64,000 nucleotides of DNA, taken from positions 62,001 through 126,000 of the forward strand of contig READ01000013.1 of the NCBI GenBank assembly GCA_004293675.1. Direction: 5' to 3'. The first letter of the stretch is position 1. Each line of letters begins with the position of its first letter. Made by a program: the position numbers and the translations under genes. This document shows positions 16,645 to 25,550 of this stretch, piece by piece. The DNA is from Betaproteobacteria bacterium (GTDB lineage: Bacteria; Pseudomonadota; Gammaproteobacteria; Burkholderiales; Casimicrobiaceae). Below the pieces are notes generated by a model. It searched no databases. It was given only the letters and a program-made list of their open reading frames with translations, and was not told the origin of the DNA.

Positions 16645-19398
16645 CTAGCCGGTATTTCGAAGCCCCGCCGCTAATCCATTGATCGACAAATGCAGCGCGC
16701 GACGGGTACGCTCTTCGGTGTCGCCATCACGAACACGTCGGATGAGTTCAATCTGCATGTGATTGAGCGGATCAAGATACGGAAAGCGGTTGCGAATGGA
16801 GCGTGCCAGCGTTGGGTTGTCGGCCAGCACCTTTGCGCCCACAATTTGTTCATACGCATCACGAGTGCGCTCCCACTCGTTGTGGATCGCCGTCCAAATG
16901 CGTTCGCGAATGACTTTGTCGGTAACTAACGTGGAGTACGCAGCGCCAATTTGCATATCAGTCTTGGCGAGCACCATGCCCAGGTTTGACAACACCGTTG
17001 CAAAAAACGGCCACCGTTTTGCCATCTGCTGCATGTCGGCCAGCGCCTTTGGATCGTCGGCAACCAGCTTGGCAAACGCGCTGCCAAAACCGAACCAACC
17101 TGGCAGCGCCACCCGCGCTTGCGCCCAGCTAAACACCCAGGGAATCGCTCGCAAATCTTCAATCGCGGTGCTGGCTTTTCGGGATGCGGGACGGGAGCCG
17201 ATATTGAGCTCAGCGATTTCTTTGATCGGTGTGCTCCCGCGGAAATAGGTCACGAAACCGGCGTCGCCGTACACCAGCGCGCGATACGCAGAAAACGCGT
17301 TTTCGCTCAGTTTTTCAGCGAGCGCCTCGAAGCGCGCGATCTCTTTGGCATCGGCGTTAATCGTCGGCAATAGCGTGCTTTTGAGCACCGCTGAGAGCAG
17401 CGTTTCAAGGTTTCGCTGCGCAAGCTCTGGATCGCCATATTTGCTGGAGATGATTTCCCCTTGCTCAGTAAGTCGCAAGAAGCCGCCCACGGCACCGGCG
17501 GGCTGGGCACGAATCGCTTCGAAGCTCGGGCCGCCACCGCGACCCACGCTGCCGCCGCGTCCGTGAAACAGGCACAGTCGAATATGGTGCTCGCCAAAGG
17601 TTTTAACGAGCGCTTGCTGAGCCCGGTACAGCTCCCAGTTCGCGGTGAAGTACCCGCCATCTTTATTGCTATCGCTGTAGCCCAGCATGATTTCTTGGGC
17701 GTCGCCCTGAGCGCTAATCCAGCGTCTGTAGAGCGGATGCGCAAACGCGGCCGCCATGACTTTCGGCGCGTTTTGTAAATCCTCAATCGTTTCGAACAGC
17801 GGCACGATGGCCACCGCCAAATGCGGCGCTTCACCACCGCGCGCCAAGCCGACTTCTTTGCACAAAATGGCCACTTCGAGCAAATCGGACACCGATTCAC
17901 CCATGGAAATAATCATCCGCGGCAGCGCGGCTGCGCCGTAACGGGCGTGCACGTCAGCCGCTTTTCTGAAGATGGCGAGCTCTGACAACGCAAGTTCTGA
18001 GAGCTTCAAATACGGCGACGCCAACAATCGCGAATGACTCAGTTCGCTCGTGAGCAGCGATACTTTCTCAGCCTCAGTTAGCGCAGCGTAGTCGGCGCAC
18101 AAATCGCAACCTGAGAGCAGTTCAGCGACGACGGACTCGTACACCGTTGAGTTTTGTCGCAGATCAATCGGAGCGAGATGAAATCCAAAAATTTCGACGG
18201 CACGTTTGATTGGCAACACCCGCGCGTCGGCAATGACCTTAGCGCCATGCGAGCCGAGCGATTCGGCGATGATGTCCAAATCCTCCGCTAACTCGTCGGG
18301 CGTTGCGTACGGCGAGGCGCTGGCCGAGTGCGGCGGTCGTGCTGGCGCGCGACCAACAAAGCTTTGGTAGGTCGCCGCCAAGCGACTGTACATTCCCGTG
18401 ATTGCACGACGATACGGCTCGTCGGTACGAAAGCGCGAATCGTCGTGGCTGCGCTCCGCCAAATCAGTGAGCGCAGTCGAAACGTTAACCACCCGCGACG
18501 ACATCGCCAATTCAGCGCCGAGCTTATGCAACTCGCCCAAATAGTGAGACAGCGCCAATTCACTCTGCGTGCTCACGACGTAATCAAGCGTGTCAGCATT
18601 GACAAACGGATTGCCATCGCGATCACCGCCGATCCACATGCCAACCTTTAGAAACGCTGGCAATTCGGCCACGGTGCCGTCGTGCTTTTCGAGCGCGGCG
18701 AGCGTGCTCTTCATCAAGCGCGGCACTTCAGACAAAAAGCTCACGCGGAAGTAGTTCAGCGCATTGTCGACTTCGTCGCGCACGCGAAGTTTTGTCAGTC
18801 GAAGCATCGCTGTTTGCCACAGCTGCAGGGTTAAGCGATGCAGCGTGGCTTCGCGATCATCATCGTCCGCAGCGAGTGCGGCAGCGAACGCGCGCTCGGC
18901 ATCGAGCACACTTTGCCGCTTGATTTCCGTGGGGTGCGCGGTGAGCGTGGGGCTGATGAGCGCGCGGGACAAACAATGCCAAATCTCGTTGCCGGAGATC
19001 TGCGCGTCTTTCAGCGCTGCAAAGGCGCTGGTGATCGAGCCCGATTGTGGCGCTGAGCCCGAGCGCTTGTGGAAGCGACGGCGGCGATTTTGCTGCACGT
19101 CCTCGGCAATGTTCGCTAGGTGTGAAAAATACGTGAAACCGCGCACCACATCGAGCGCGTCTTCGATACTTAAATCCGCCATCAGCGCATCGAGCGGTCG
19201 GTGCGAAGCTCCGTCACGGTGAAAGCGCACCGATTCTTGGCGAATCGTTTCGATGAGCTCAAACGTACGATCCCCGCGTTGCGCGCGAATCACGTCACCC
19301 AATAATTTGCCGAGCAATCGGGTGTCGGCTTTGAGCGGTGCTTCTTTGTCGTCAACGGGCGCGGCGGGCGGTGCGATGGTGGAATTTGTGGCATTCAT
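16645..19398 (-). CDS. ppc: Phosphoenolpyruvate carboxylase
   Basis: 917 residues from the ATG at 19398; in-frame ATG at 19416 is an alternative. All key motifs are intact: LTAHPTEIKRQS (catalytic His), GGDRDGNPFV, LGYSDSNKDGGY, FHGRGGSVGRGGGP, and the C-terminal GLRNTG tail of bacterial enzymes. It carboxylates PEP to oxaloacetate, replenishing the TCA cycle. Convergent with the LysR gene, divergent from tatD. Nothing unusual. Confidence 0.97.
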   Translation of the reverse strand: MNATNSTIAPPAAPVDDKEAPLKADTRLLGKLLGDVIRAQRGDRTFELIETIRQESVRFHRDGASHRPLDALMADLSIEDALDVVRGFTYFSHLANIAEDVQQNRRRRFHKRSGSAPQSGSITSAFAALKDAQISGNEIWHCLSRALISPTLTAHPTEIKRQSVLDAERAFAAALAADDDDREATLHRLTLQLWQTAMLRLTKLRVRDEVDNALNYFRVSFLSEVPRLMKSTLAALEKHDGTVAELPAFLKVGMWIGGDRDGNPFVNADTLDYVVSTQSELALSHYLGELHKLGAELAMSSRVVNVSTALTDLAERSHDDSRFRTDEPYRRAITGMYSRLAATYQSFVGRAPARPPHSASASPYATPDELAEDLDIIAESLGSHGAKVIADARVLPIKRAVEIFGFHLAPIDLRQNSTVYESVVAELLSGCDLCADYAALTEAEKVSLLTSELSHSRLLASPYLKLSELALSELAIFRKAADVHARYGAAALPRMIISMGESVSDLLEVAILCKEVGLARGGEAPHLAVAIVPLFETIEDLQNAPKVMAAAFAHPLYRRWISAQGDAQEIMLGYSDSNKDGGYFTANWELYRAQQALVKTFGEHHIRLCLFHGRGGSVGRGGGPSFEAIRAQPAGAVGGFLRLTEQGEIISSKYGDPELAQRNLETLLSAVLKSTLLPTINADAKEIARFEALAEKLSENAFSAYRALVYGDAGFVTYFRGSTPIKEIAELNIGSRPASRKASTAIEDLRAIPWVFSWAQARVALPGWFGFGSAFAKLVADDPKALADMQQMAKRWPFFATVLSNLGMVLAKTDMQIGAAYSTLVTDKVIRERIWTAIHNEWERTRDAYEQIVGAKVLADNPTLARSIRNRFPYLDPLNHMQIELIRRVRDGDTEERTRRALHLSINGLAAGLRNTG

Positions 19399-19484
19399 CA
19401 CATCATTATGCTGCATCGCACAACTCGGGGAAACTACGGACAACTACGACGTACGATCCGTCATTCATGGCTACCATTGGGCCC

Positions 19485-20267
19485 ATGTGGATCGACTCGC
19501 ACTGTCACCTTGATGCGCCCGAATTTGATGTGGATCGCGCTGAGGTCGTGGCGCGTTCGCGGGCCAACGGCGTATCAGCGATTATCAATTTGCCGGGGCA
19601 TATCGATCACTTTGCGCAAGCGAAAGCGTCGCGCAATGCGTTCGGGCTGATCACAGGTTTCGGCATTCATCCGATGTGGGTTGCGGGGCCGGGCGGTGAG
19701 TCGAAGCGCGAAGACATTGCCACGCTTCGGAAATGGGTTGAGCGCGAGAAGCCGGAGCTGATCGGCGAAATTGGACTTGATTTTTTCATCCCGAATTTCA
19801 ATCAAAGCGAACAAGAATGGTTCTACGTCGAGCAGCTAAAAATAGCTCGTGATTTCGATTTGCCGGTGTCGTTGCATGTGCGCCGTTCGCAAGACGTGCT
19901 GCTGAAGCATCTTCGGAAGATCAAAGTGCGTGGGGGCTTTGCGCATGCGTTTAACGGCAGCGCGCAGCAAGCCGCTGAATTCGTGAAGCTCGGATTTTGT
20001 TTGGGCTTTGGCGGAACGGCCACCTTTCCGCAAGCCCAGCAAATACGGCGCTTGCTGCGCGATGTTCCAATTGAAAGTATCGTTGTGGAGACCGATGCGC
20101 CGGATATTCCCCCGAGCTTTTTGGGCACGATGGGGTCGCGCGCGCGCAATTCGCCGGAGCATTTGCCGAGGATCGGGGCGTTGCTCGCTGAAGTGCGTGG
20201 GATGGATGTTGAGGCGTTTGCGAGAGCGACTACAACCAACGTCAATCGCGTGCTGTTTCGCGGATAA
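19485..20267 (+). CDS. TatD-family metal-dependent deoxyribonuclease
   Basis: 260 residues from the ATG at 19485 (MWIDSHCHLD); an ATG at 19467 would add six. TIM-barrel amidohydrolase with HCH near the start, GEIGLDFF, HVRRSQ and ETDAPD supplying the metal ligands. Family members are 3'-5' exonucleases with roles in DNA repair and quality control. A stand-alone gene here, unconnected with the tatABC translocase. Confidence 0.93.
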   Translation: MWIDSHCHLDAPEFDVDRAEVVARSRANGVSAIINLPGHIDHFAQAKASRNAFGLITGFGIHPMWVAGPGGESKREDIATLRKWVEREKPELIGEIGLDFFIPNFNQSEQEWFYVEQLKIARDFDLPVSLHVRRSQDVLLKHLRKIKVRGGFAHAFNGSAQQAAEFVKLGFCLGFGGTATFPQAQQIRRLLRDVPIESIVVETDAPDIPPSFLGTMGSRARNSPEHLPRIGALLAEVRGMDVEAFARATTTNVNRVLFRG

Positions 20268-20280
20268 CGTCAAATACCCA

Positions 20281-20370
20281 CTGTAGGAGCGGCTCCGCCG
20301 CGATACGTTCGCGCAAACGCCAACGTGGATAGTGACCGATGCTTTTCGCGGTGGAACCGCTCCTACAGTT
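20281..20370. repeat. REP-like inverted repeat (GTAGGAGCGG family)
   Basis: CTGTAGGAGCGGCTCCGCCG at 20281 pairs with CGCGGTGGAACCGCTCCTAC ending near 20367, separated by about 50 bases. The same palindrome type is amplified at 41294-41684. It lies just downstream of the tatD gene and could act on mRNA stability or be a REP/RAYT-mobilised element; no RAYT transposase is in the window. Confidence 0.75.
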
Positions 20371-20394
20371 GGTATTGGCTGCCATAATTGCCGC

Positions 20395-20613
20395 ATGAAT
20401 TCCGCGCCGTCATTTCAAGTCATCGAGTCGCCTTGCATCAAAGTGTGCGAGGTGGACGCTGCGCGCGGCGTTTGCACGGGCTGCTTTCGAACGCTCGATG
20501 AAATCGCGTCTTGGTCAAGTTTGACCCATGCCGAGCGGCGCGCGATTATGGTTTCGTTGCCTTCACGCGGCGGAAATGCTTCACTGGTAGCGCTGCAGCG
20601 GTCTGTCTCCTAA
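20395..20613 (+). CDS. DUF1289 family small protein
   Basis: 72 residues from the ATG at 20395. The four-cysteine pattern [20 protein letters not shown] followed by [17 protein letters not shown] identifies DUF1289, probably a small metal- or Fe-S-binding protein of unknown role. The stop codon TAA is inside the CCTAAC edge of the following 122-bp element. Confidence 0.9.
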   Translation: MNSAPSFQVIESPCIKVCEVDAARGVCTGCFRTLDEIASWSSLTHAERRAIMVSLPSRGGNASLVALQRSVS

Positions 20614-20730
20614 CTTTTAGTTGCAACACCTTACTAAATAAGGTGTTTTGAGGCACTGATAGACTTTCCGAAAAGTCATGGAAACGAAGCCAAAGCCTTA
20701 TTTCATCAGGCCTATCAACGACCAGCTAGG
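20609..20730. repeat. 122-bp palindromic intergenic element, copy 3 (most symmetrical copy)
   Basis: Both outer edges match: CCTA at 20609-20612 and TAGG at 20727-20730, each 14 bases from an arm. Left arm CACC at 20627-20630, right arm GGCC at 20709-20712; inner palindromes are CACCTTACTAAATAAGGTG and GCCTTATTTCATCAGGC. Lies between the convergent DUF1289 and radical-SAM genes and supplies the former's stop codon. Confidence 0.85.
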
Positions 20731-20735
20731 AATCA

Positions 20736-22286
20736 CTAAGCATTCACCTCAAGATGACGCCGCTGCCGAGCCGGCGTAGCCGAATGCGAGTTCGCGCCGC
20801 CCTTGTCACCCACCGTCAAGCCGCGATGCATGAACGATAAGCGGCCCTTAGAACCGCTTCGCTGATAGTCGGCAAGGATCACCGCTTGCGCGGCTTCGAG
20901 CTCCGCGCCCGCGCGCTCAACCAACCAGCGGTAGACCAAATCAAACAAGCGCTCCAGCGCGATTTGATGGGTCGCGCCGGTCTCAGCATAGATCCAATCG
21001 GCGAGCGCTAAAAATCGCTCGAATGCACTCACAGGTTCTTCAGCGAGCACCATTGGCAGCGTGGTGGTGAAGCGTCCGCTGTTGCCGATCAAATCCCAAA
21101 ACCTGGCGAAGCGACTGATGCGTTGAAGGGCGGCGAAATCAAGTTCGGTGTTCGAGAGAATGTTGTACGGCGGCTCGGGGTTGTAGCGCATCGCGTAAGT
21201 GTCGGTGTGGCGAATAATCGGCGTGCCGCGCAGCCGTTTCAACACGCCCACCTGAATTTCATGCGGCCCCAAACGCGCGAGTGTGTCGAAGCCCTGACCA
21301 AAGCTCTCAAACGTTTCGCCCGGCAACCCGGCGATCAAATCCACATGCATGTGCGCATTGGAATGTTCGTGCAGCCAACGAATATTGGCTTTCGCTTTGT
21401 CGTTGTTTTGCTTGCGCGAAATGCTCGATTGGACGGCGGGATTCCACGTTTGAATGCCGATTTCAAATTGCAGCGTTCCGGCAGGAAATTTCGCAATCGT
21501 CGCTTTTAATTTCTCAGGCAAATGATCGGGCACCAACTCGAAATGCGCAAAACACGGATCGTCGGGTTTGGCATTAATTCGCTCAAGGAAAAAATCCAAA
21601 ATCGCCATCGACGTGTTGATATTCAAATTGAAGGTGCGATCCACAAATTTGAACGTGCGCGCGCCACGATCGTAGAGCTTGGCCATCTCCGCAAGGAAGC
21701 GCTCGGTGTTGAACGGCACCGCCGTTTTATCGAGCGAAGACAAACAAAATTCACACTTGAACGGACAACCGCGCGACGCCTCAACATACAGATGCCGCTT
21801 GGCGATATCTTCATCGGTGTAATACGCGTACGGCAGCTTCAAGTCGTCAAGCTCAAACTCTTCGCCAACGTGTACTTTCATCAGCGGCCTTGGGCCTTTG
21901 AGCAGCGCTTTGGCAAGCTTGTTGTAGGTCACGTCACCCGGTCCGGTGATCACGTAATCCGTGAGCGCAAAAATCCGCTGCTCAGAGGTCTCAAAGCTGA
22001 CCTCGGGTCCGCCGATGATGACTTTGATCTGCGGCGCGACTTGCTTCAACATCGCGATCAGCTTCGTTGTTTCTTCAACGTTCCAGATGTACACGCCAAA
22101 GCTCACCACACGCGGATTTTCAGCCAGCAATTGCTCAACCAGTACCTCCGTTTTGCTACCAATGACGAATTCCACAATCTTCGCGTCTGCACGAATGTCG
22201 TCGTCCAAGTTTGCAAAAAGGTAGCGCAAACCCAACGATGCGTGGGCGTAGCGGGCGTTGAGTGTTGATAAAACGAGTGAAGTCAT
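20736..22286 (-). CDS. B12-binding radical SAM protein with DUF4080
   Basis: 516 residues in three parts: a cobalamin-binding Rossmann-like domain (1-130, LVLSTLNARYAHASLGLRYL), a radical SAM TIM-barrel with the CxxxCxxC iron-sulfur motif in ASRGCPFKCEFC (about residue 175), and a C-terminal DUF4080. Class B radical SAM enzymes of this type usually methylate or rearrange unactivated carbon; the substrate of DUF4080 members is not known. No partner gene is evident. Confidence 0.9.
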   Translation of the reverse strand: MTSLVLSTLNARYAHASLGLRYLFANLDDDIRADAKIVEFVIGSKTEVLVEQLLAENPRVVSFGVYIWNVEETTKLIAMLKQVAPQIKVIIGGPEVSFETSEQRIFALTDYVITGPGDVTYNKLAKALLKGPRPLMKVHVGEEFELDDLKLPYAYYTDEDIAKRHLYVEASRGCPFKCEFCLSSLDKTAVPFNTERFLAEMAKLYDRGARTFKFVDRTFNLNINTSMAILDFFLERINAKPDDPCFAHFELVPDHLPEKLKATIAKFPAGTLQFEIGIQTWNPAVQSSISRKQNNDKAKANIRWLHEHSNAHMHVDLIAGLPGETFESFGQGFDTLARLGPHEIQVGVLKRLRGTPIIRHTDTYAMRYNPEPPYNILSNTELDFAALQRISRFARFWDLIGNSGRFTTTLPMVLAEEPVSAFERFLALADWIYAETGATHQIALERLFDLVYRWLVERAGAELEAAQAVILADYQRSGSKGRLSFMHRGLTVGDKGGANSHSATPARQRRHLEVNA

Positions 22287-22349
22287 CCCGTAATTATCGT
22301 CTTGCCGCGATAATCTCGTTCAACCCCTTGAAGGTACTTTTTCTATAAG

Positions 22350-22378
22350 CGTCATTCCGGCGCAGGCCGGAATCCATC
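22350..22378. repeat. Short inverted repeat CATTCCGGC...GCCGGAAT
   Basis: ATTCCGGC, four-base loop GCAG, GCCGGAAT, within GTCATTCCGGCGCAGGCCGG. This palindrome recurs in many proteobacterial genomes as a small intergenic repeat; one copy is present here between the radical SAM and gamma-glutamyltransferase genes. Confidence 0.6.
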
Positions 22379-22470
22379 GTCGCATACGGACACGCCAGTT
22401 CGAGCGTTGCTGTGTGCAACTATGGGCTCCGGGCTTCGCCAGGGTGCGCCCCTCAACTTCGTAGATCTTT

Positions 22471-24051
22471 ATGTCATTCAATTTCAATCGTCCCTACCCC
22501 GGCGGCCGTTCACCTTTGATGGTGCGAAATACCGTTTCCACCACCCATCCTCTCGCTGCGCAAGCTGGCTTGCAGATGATGAAAGCGGGCGGCAACGCGG
22601 TTGACGCGATCATTGCAACGGCGGCAACGCTCACTGTCGTTGAGCCTGTGAGCAACGGCTTGGGCAGCGATTTGTTTGCGCTGATTTGGTCACCTGAGCA
22701 CAATGCGCTGCACGGGTTGAACTCTTCGGGTCGTTCTCCGCAAGCTTGGTCGCCCGAGCAGTTTCCACACGGCATTCCGATGCGCGGTTGGGGCAGCGTA
22801 TCGGTGCCGGGCGCGGTTGCAGGCTGGGTAGCGCTGTCAAAACGCTATGGCAAGTTGCCGTTTGCCGATTTGCTCGCACCCGCGATCGACATTGCAGAGC
22901 GCGGCTATATGGTCACGCCGATCATCTCGGCGCAGTGGACCCGTGCCGTGCCGCTGTTGGAGTCGCAACCTGGTTACGCTGAGCATTTCATGCCGCGTGG
23001 CCGTGCGCCGTTGCCGGGCGAGCTCTTTAGAAATCCCGCACAAGCAGAAGCGCTTCGAATGATTGCCGAGAGCGAGGGTGAATCGTTTTATCGCGGCAAG
23101 CTCGCCGCTCGCATCGTGGCACACGCCAAGCAACATGGCGGGTTAATGACCGGCATCGATTTGGCAGCGCACACCGCCGATTGGGTCGATCCGATCACCA
23201 CAAGCTATCGCGGCTATGAAGTGGCGGAGATCCCGCCCAATGGCCAGGGCATTGCGGCGCTCATGGCGCTGGGCATGATGGAGCATTTCGATGTGAAATC
23301 GCTCGGGCCTGACCATCCCGATTACTGGCATGTGTCAATCGAAGCGATGAAGCTGGCGTTTCGCGATGTGATGGCGCAAGTGACCGATCCCGAATTCATG
23401 GATGTGTCGCCCGCCGCGATGCTTGATCGCGATTTCTTGAAACGACGCGCGGCGTTGATCGATATGAAGCGCGCGCAGGATTTTTCGCCGAGCGCGGAAT
23501 TGAAAGGCGGCACGGTTTACTTGAATTCAGCTGACGAGAGCGGCATGATGGTGTCGTTCATTCAGTCAAATTACTACGGCTTTGGTTCGGGCGTGGTCGT
23601 TGATGGCATCAGCTTGCAAAATCGCGGGTTTGGTTTTTCGATGGACCCAAAGCATCCCAATTGCGTGGCCGGTGGCAAGCGCCCGTTTCACACCATCATC
23701 CCGGGCTTCATCATGAAAGACGGTAAACCGCAGTGTTCGTTCGGCGTGATGGGCGGCCACATGCAGCCGCAAGGCCACATGCAAACGGCGATGCGCATGA
23801 TTGATTTCGGCGAGAACCCGCAAGCCGCTCTAGACGCGCCGCGTTTCCGAGTGGAGCAAGGCTTGGAAGTTGATCTTGAGTCATGGACGCCGTCGGCCGT
23901 GCGCGAAGAGCTCGCCAAGCGCGGTCACAAGCTCAAAGAAAACAAAGACAGCTACATGGACTTTGGCAGCGGACAAATCATTTGGAAGACTGACGACGGC
24001 TACATCGTGGGCTCTGATCCACGGCGTGATGGTGCGGCGGTTGGGTTTTGA
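22471..24051 (+). CDS. Gamma-glutamyltransferase family protein
   Basis: 526 residues of Ntn-hydrolase fold. The N-terminal part has MKAGGNAVDAIIATAATL and EPVSNGLGSDLFALIW; the autoprocessing nucleophile is predicted as Thr348 in GGTVYLNSADESG, aligned by position with the TTH motif of E. coli GGT. The following Thr-His pair of classical enzymes is replaced by Val-Tyr. No signal peptide is seen, so it is probably cytoplasmic, like YwrD-type members, and may act on gamma-glutamyl or acyl amides other than glutathione. Confidence 0.88.
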   Translation: MSFNFNRPYPGGRSPLMVRNTVSTTHPLAAQAGLQMMKAGGNAVDAIIATAATLTVVEPVSNGLGSDLFALIWSPEHNALHGLNSSGRSPQAWSPEQFPHGIPMRGWGSVSVPGAVAGWVALSKRYGKLPFADLLAPAIDIAERGYMVTPIISAQWTRAVPLLESQPGYAEHFMPRGRAPLPGELFRNPAQAEALRMIAESEGESFYRGKLAARIVAHAKQHGGLMTGIDLAAHTADWVDPITTSYRGYEVAEIPPNGQGIAALMALGMMEHFDVKSLGPDHPDYWHVSIEAMKLAFRDVMAQVTDPEFMDVSPAAMLDRDFLKRRAALIDMKRAQDFSPSAELKGGTVYLNSADESGMMVSFIQSNYYGFGSGVVVDGISLQNRGFGFSMDPKHPNCVAGGKRPFHTIIPGFIMKDGKPQCSFGVMGGHMQPQGHMQTAMRMIDFGENPQAALDAPRFRVEQGLEVDLESWTPSAVREELAKRGHKLKENKDSYMDFGSGQIIWKTDDGYIVGSDPRRDGAAVGF

Positions 24052-24061
24052 TGGCCATCGT

Positions 24062-24093
24062 CGTTCATGGTTCGACAGGCTCACCACGAACGG
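24062..24093. repeat. TTCGTGGTGAGC...GAACCATGAACG dispersed inverted-repeat unit, single copy
   Basis: CGTTCATGGTTCGACAGGCTCACCACGAACG, the reverse orientation of a unit that also occurs at 28823-28854 and in several copies between 39609 and 39951. It begins a few bases after the gamma-glutamyltransferase stop. Confidence 0.7.
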
Positions 24094-24170
24094 CTTTTTA
24101 GCTCCATAGATTTCGGGAGTTTCTCGATGTGCTTTGCAGGAAATACCGTTGGCCTAACGCGCCAAGCAGC

Positions 24171-24283
24171 TCCCTCCCCCCGGGGGGGAGGGTTGGGGAG
24201 AGGGGCTTCGCAGGGCGCCGATCCACATCATTGCAACTCCCTCACCCCAACCCTCTCCCGCCTGCGGGAGAGGGAGCCATACC
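24171..24283. repeat. CCCTCCC/GGGAGGG G-rich inverted repeat, copy 1
   Basis: CTCCCTCCCCCCGGGGGGGA with GGGTTGGGGAGAGGGG, then an inverted complement CCCTCACCCCAACCCTCTCC and a GCCTGCGGGAGAGGGAGC end. A second copy is in the formate dehydrogenase operon at 56255-56370 and a fragment at 51188-51219. It lies in the leader of the lrgAB pair. Confidence 0.7.
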
Positions 24284-24300
24284 TTTAATCGCAGCGCGAA

Positions 24301-24678
24301 GTGGACGGCCTTAAAGGATTCGCGTGGATTTTGCTGGCGCAATCGCTGGGTGAAATTGTCTCGCGCGCGTTAAAACTTCCGTTGCCGGGGCCGGTGGTGG
24401 GTTTGATTTTGATGCTGTTTGCGCTGCAAATTCCGTTGGTGCGGCGGCATGTTTCGGTCGCCGCAGACGTGCTGTTGGCGCATCTGTCTTTGCTGTTTGT
24501 TCCGATTGGCGTGGGGGTGCTCTCGCACCTTGATTTGATTTCGCAGTACGGTTTTCGGATTCTGCTGGCGCTAGCGGTTTCAACGTGGATTGGACTTGCG
24601 GTCACTGCGGTGATCTTTCGCAGCGTCAACGCTCGGCGTGCAAAAGGTGCCGTTGAACCACCGGCGAATCCATCATGA
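24301..24678 (+). CDS. CidA/LrgA family membrane protein
   Basis: 125 residues from a GTG at 24301. Four predicted membrane helices with the family pattern LPLPGPVVGLILMLFAL in the second. CidA/LrgA proteins are holin-like partners of LrgB and have been linked to murein hydrolase control, overflow metabolism and pyruvate or other small-acid transport. The stop overlaps the lrgB start by four bases. Confidence 0.9.
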   Translation: MDGLKGFAWILLAQSLGEIVSRALKLPLPGPVVGLILMLFALQIPLVRRHVSVAADVLLAHLSLLFVPIGVGVLSHLDLISQYGFRILLALAVSTWIGLAVTAVIFRSVNARRAKGAVEPPANPS

Positions 24679-25394
24679 ATCAAGTGGCCGAGTTGTGGAT
24701 TTATTTATCGGCCACGCCGCTTTTTGGTTTGACGGCAACGATTGTCATTTACGTGCTCGTGCATTCGCTGTACGTGAAGCTCAATCAAGCGCCGTGGGCC
24801 AATCCGGTGCTCTGGTCGATTGTGTTGCTCGCGGGTTTGCTCTCGCTGAGTAACACGCCCTACCCAACGTACTTTTCTGGTGCACAGTTCATTCATTTTT
24901 TATTGGGGCCGGCGGTGGTTGCGTTGGCGTGGCCGCTGTGGCAGCGTCGACATGAATTAGCACGGCGCGCTTGGGCTGTGTTGTTGGCCGCACTGATCGG
25001 CGGCACAGTAGCAGCGGGCTCGGCTGTGGCGATTGGCTACGCGCTGGGTTTGCCGAGCGAAGTGCTGCTGTCCCTCGCGCCGAAATCGGTGACGGCGCCA
25101 GTGGCGATGGGTGTAGCCGCGGAACTGGGCGGCATTCCGGCGCTCGCTGCAGTGTTTGCGGTGCTCACGGGATTGCTCGGAGCGATGTCGGGCAAGTATT
25201 TGTTTGATGCCGTGCGTGCGACCGAGCATGCAGCACGGGGCTTCGCACTGGGAACGGCGGCCGGCGGCATTGGCGCGGCGCGCGCGATGCAAGTGCATCC
25301 CGATGCCGGAGCCTACGCAGCGTTGGCGCTCGGGATTCAGGTGTTGTTGACATCGATTCTGATGCCGGTAGTTTCACGACTGATTGGCGGGTAG
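24675..25394 (+). CDS. LrgB/CidB family membrane protein
   Basis: 239 residues, about seven hydrophobic segments; conserved YFSGAQFIHFLLGPAVVALA and PKSVTAPVAMGVAAELGG identify LrgB. Works with the LrgA-like protein encoded just upstream (ATGA overlap). Followed by a 122-bp element and a convergent gene. Confidence 0.92.
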   Translation: MNQVAELWIYLSATPLFGLTATIVIYVLVHSLYVKLNQAPWANPVLWSIVLLAGLLSLSNTPYPTYFSGAQFIHFLLGPAVVALAWPLWQRRHELARRAWAVLLAALIGGTVAAGSAVAIGYALGLPSEVLLSLAPKSVTAPVAMGVAAELGGIPALAAVFAVLTGLLGAMSGKYLFDAVRATEHAARGFALGTAAGGIGAARAMQVHPDAGAYAALALGIQVLLTSILMPVVSRLIGG

Positions 25395-25417
25395 CGTCGG
25401 ATCAGCAAACGGATAAA

Positions 25418-25539
25418 ACCAACTTATCGCTGAAACGCCAATTGAAATAGAGGCTCTATAGATTTGATCGACACTAGCAAAAAACTACTATTTCTTATCA
25501 AAGCCCTTATTTATTAAGGCATTTAACAGAAAAGTTAGG
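25418..25539. repeat. 122-bp palindromic intergenic element, copy 4 (reverse-like orientation)
   Basis: Left arm CGCC at 25436-25439; right arm CCC, TTATTTATTAA, GGCA at 25518-25521. The strongest outer edge is on the right: ACAGAAAAGTTAGGA, the reverse complement of the CCTAACTTTT edge of copies 2 and 3. Located between convergent lrgB and the Pro/Ala-rich gene. Confidence 0.82.
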
Positions 25540-25550
25540 ATGCCGCACCG

